Assembly: GCA_944324625.1 (NCBI GenBank) | Contig: CALUWZ010000024.1 | Location: forward strand, 1 to 15,340 | Length of the DNA: 15,340 bases | From: an uncultured Mailhella sp. | GTDB taxonomy: Bacteria; Desulfobacterota; Desulfovibrionia; Desulfovibrionales; Desulfovibrionaceae | Direction: 5' to 3' | Part shown: piece after piece, positions 14,501 to 15,340 of the stretch | Position numbering within the stretch: position 1 is the stretch's first letter | Layout of the letters: each line of letters starts with the position of its first letter | Made by a program: the position numbers and the translations under genes | The notes under the pieces: generated by a model | Databases searched by the model: none | Seen by the model: only the letters and a program-made list of their open reading frames with translations | What the model was told of the DNA's origin: nothing

Positions 14501-15340
14501 CAAAGAACTTGCCGTTGAAATTCAGGGCAAGCGCAAAGACGAAGTTCTGGCGAAAAAAGGCGACAAACTCACATGGGAAATCATGGAAGAACTTCCCATT
14601 AAAAAGCTTGCCCTTGCCTTCAAGGAAAACGCCGTGAACGAAGAAATTGCCAACATGCTTGACGCGTATGACAAGCAGGTTGACATCATTAAAAAACTCT
14701 ATGACGCAAAACGTGAAAAAGTAACCGAAGGCGACGATCTGCCTCCGGGCGTTATCAAAATGGCCAAAGTCTACATTGCGGTTAAGCGTAAGCTTTCCGT
14801 AGGTGACAAAATGGCAGGCCGCCACGGCAACAAGGGTGTTGTATCCTGCATTCTCCCTGAAGAAGACATGCCCTTCTTTGCAGACGGCCGTCCCGTTGAT
14901 ATCGTTCTGAACCCCCTCGGCGTGCCTTCACGTATGAATATCGGTCAGATTTTGGAAACCCACCTCGGCTGGGCAGCCAAAGAACTCGGCATTCAGCTTG
15001 CAGACATGATAGACAACGGCACAGCCCTTGACACTGTCCGCAAAGAAGTAAAAGACATCTTTGCAACAGAAATGGAAGGCCTTGACATCGACGCCCTCGT
15101 AGACGGCATGGATGACGAAACCTTCAAAAAAGCCGTCAGGGAACTGCGCAAAGGCATTGTAACCAAAACCCCTGTATTTGACGGCGCAAGGGAAGAACAG
15201 ATCTGGTCATGGCTCGAAAGAGCAGGCCTGCCGAACGACGGCAAAAGCGTGCTCTACGACGGCAGAACCGGTGAACCTTTCCAAAACCGCGTCACCACAG
15301 GCGTTATGTACTACCTCAAACTGCACCACTTGGTTGACGA
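11562..15340 (+). CDS. rpoB: DNA-directed RNA polymerase beta subunit (C-terminus beyond the window)
   Basis: The gene is open from the ATG at 11562 to the window end (1259 complete codons). It stops at [14 protein letters not shown], so roughly the last hundred residues are missing. The protein begins [20 protein letters not shown]. Conserved blocks are in order: [15 protein letters not shown], the rifampicin pocket [20 protein letters not shown] (508-527) with [38 protein letters not shown], and the active-site [11 protein letters not shown] (from 1083). It forms the catalytic core with RpoC, which presumably follows. GAGG seven bases upstream supports the start. Codon choice is strongly biased to C-ending codons compared with the intergenic DNA, as expected of a highly expressed gene. 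It is unusual in lacking rplJ-rplL upstream; instead it has its own leader with attenuator-like hairpins and a divergent redox operon. Confidence 0.98.
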   Translation, partial: MGQLTKQFGKIKVSIPIPHLLNLQVDSYKVFLQEGRKERLPDEGLEGVFRSVFPIEDFNRTASLEYLSYDISEPKYDQAECISKGLTYEAPIRLKVRLDIYDVDEATGNRTFRDGKEQDIYFGTLPLMTEKGTFIINGTERVIVNQLQRSPGIIFEHDGGKTHTSHKVLYSCRVIPMRGSWLDFDFDHKDILYVRIDRRRKMPATVLLKAMGMSKTDILDTFYKKEEYRLEDNKVLWKIQREMYRKEACYAEVTDKEGKVIIKQGKVMTTRDWRNLCDSGREYLEVDPASILGLFLAADLVNPSTGEIIAEAGDEITAGLIAEIHEAGIKDIQILYTRGADTSSSIRDTLALDKTTSQEKAQEEIYRRLRPSSPPTPEIAATFFDNLFRNIDYYDLSSVGRYKINQRLGMNEDTNLRTLTDNDILTAMKVLCNLKDTHAAADDIDHLGNRRVRLVGELVENQYRIGLVRMERAIKERMSIQEVSSLMPHDLINPKPVAAVLKEFFGTSQLSQFMDQTNSLSEVTHKRRLSALGPGGLTRERAGFEVRDVHSSHYGRICPIETPEGPNIGLIVSLTTYAKVNEFGFIETPYRVVRDGKVTDEIIHVDATRELNQIIAQANVPTEPDGTLKGELITARSTDGDVLQVGKEEVTLQDISPGQMVSISAALIPFLEHDDANRALMGSNMQRQAVPLLRSERPLVGTGMEIDVARDSGACLVAEGDGVVRYADAERVIVAYDDLYMEDYGGIRTYNLLKYHKSNQNSCFGQKPSCMPGQRFKKGDILADGPGIDNGELALGKNLTVAFMPWCGFNYEDSVLISEKMVKEDIYTSVHIEEFEVVARDTKLGPEEITRDIPNVSEDMLRNLDGSGVIRIGAPVKPDDILVGKITPKGETQLTPEEKLLRAIFGDKARDVKNTSLKVPPGIEGTVIDVKLFNRRSGEKDERTHEIENYEIAKLDKKEADHVRALTNRTRERMRPLCEGKELAVEIQGKRKDEVLAKKGDKLTWEIMEELPIKKLALAFKENAVNEEIANMLDAYDKQVDIIKKLYDAKREKVTEGDDLPPGVIKMAKVYIAVKRKLSVGDKMAGRHGNKGVVSCILPEEDMPFFADGRPVDIVLNPLGVPSRMNIGQILETHLGWAAKELGIQLADMIDNGTALDTVRKEVKDIFATEMEGLDIDALVDGMDDETFKKAVRELRKGIVTKTPVFDGAREEQIWSWLERAGLPNDGKSVLYDGRTGEPFQNRVTTGVMYYLKLHHLVD

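Noticed and set aside
13695..14825. 376-codon open frame on the minus strand opposite rpoB, rich in Phe, Gly and Val
   Set aside because: It is the antisense shadow of rpoB, caused by rpoB's biased codon use (few TTA, CTA and TCA codons). The product has a low-complexity composition, no domain pattern and no ribosome site, and rpoB is intact across it.
1..15340. CRISPR arrays, insertion sequences, integrase sites, tRNA or rRNA genes
   Set aside because: No spaced direct repeats, transposase or integrase frames, terminal inverted repeats or cloverleaf-type sequences were seen by eye; a tRNA or repeat-finding program would settle small cases.

Overview
The window looks like chromosomal sequence from an anaerobic, probably sulfidogenic, member of the Desulfovibrionaceae (Desulfobacterota). 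The main reason is a three-gene unit resembling the TmcBC/HmcF/DsrMK family of transmembrane redox complexes: a periplasmic multihaem cytochrome c, a NarI-like cytochrome b, and a cytoplasmic Fe-S/CCG-domain protein. These complexes are typical of sulfate and sulfite reducers. KdsD indicates an outer membrane with Kdo-containing LPS. The DNA is AT-rich between genes and moderate in GC within them. I cannot name a species from this alone.

Layout. Positions 1-7807 are all on the minus strand, so reading runs right to left. The MarR-linked cassette comes first (7807 to 4928): a nucleoside-deaminase-like enzyme, a RarD/EamA-type drug/metabolite transporter and a GltS-type sodium symporter, closed by a terminator at 4861-4891. 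Then comes prfB (4796-3680) with the classic programmed +1 frameshift, a degenerate GGDEF-like protein, a MinD/FlhG-type ATPase, and an HU-family DNA-binding protein with its own terminator. Last are a CNNM/CBS-domain membrane protein and kdsD, which is cut by the window edge. A divergent marR gene (7955-8479, plus) faces the deaminase cassette. Between them, two well-spaced sigma70-like promoters are threaded with two inverted copies of an AACATTAAAATA motif, a convincing candidate for an autoregulated MarR operator.

A bidirectional terminator (8478-8509) separates marR from the convergent redox operon: triheme cytochrome (11063-10677), tmcC-like (10653-9973), tmcB-like (9926-8526). This operon has a strong promoter (TTGACA-17-TATAGA) whose spacer holds a perfect 14-bp palindrome. 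Diverging from it, after a 498-bp intergenic region, is rpoB (11562 to the window end, lacking roughly the last hundred residues). It is not preceded by rplL as in the usual rplKAJL-rpoBC arrangement. It has its own leader with an attenuator-like hairpin set instead.

How the genes work together. The redox operon probably moves electrons between a periplasmic cytochrome pool and the cytoplasm or menaquinone. The MarR cassette probably handles uptake or export and deamination of a small amine or N-heterocycle, substrate unknown. The remaining genes are housekeeping: translation termination, transcription, nucleoid structure, LPS synthesis, and cell polarity or motility control. I see no mobile elements, CRISPR arrays, tRNAs or rRNAs. 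The least explained items are the MarR cassette, the altered Tmc-like operon with its operator-like palindrome, and the rplL-less rpoB leader.
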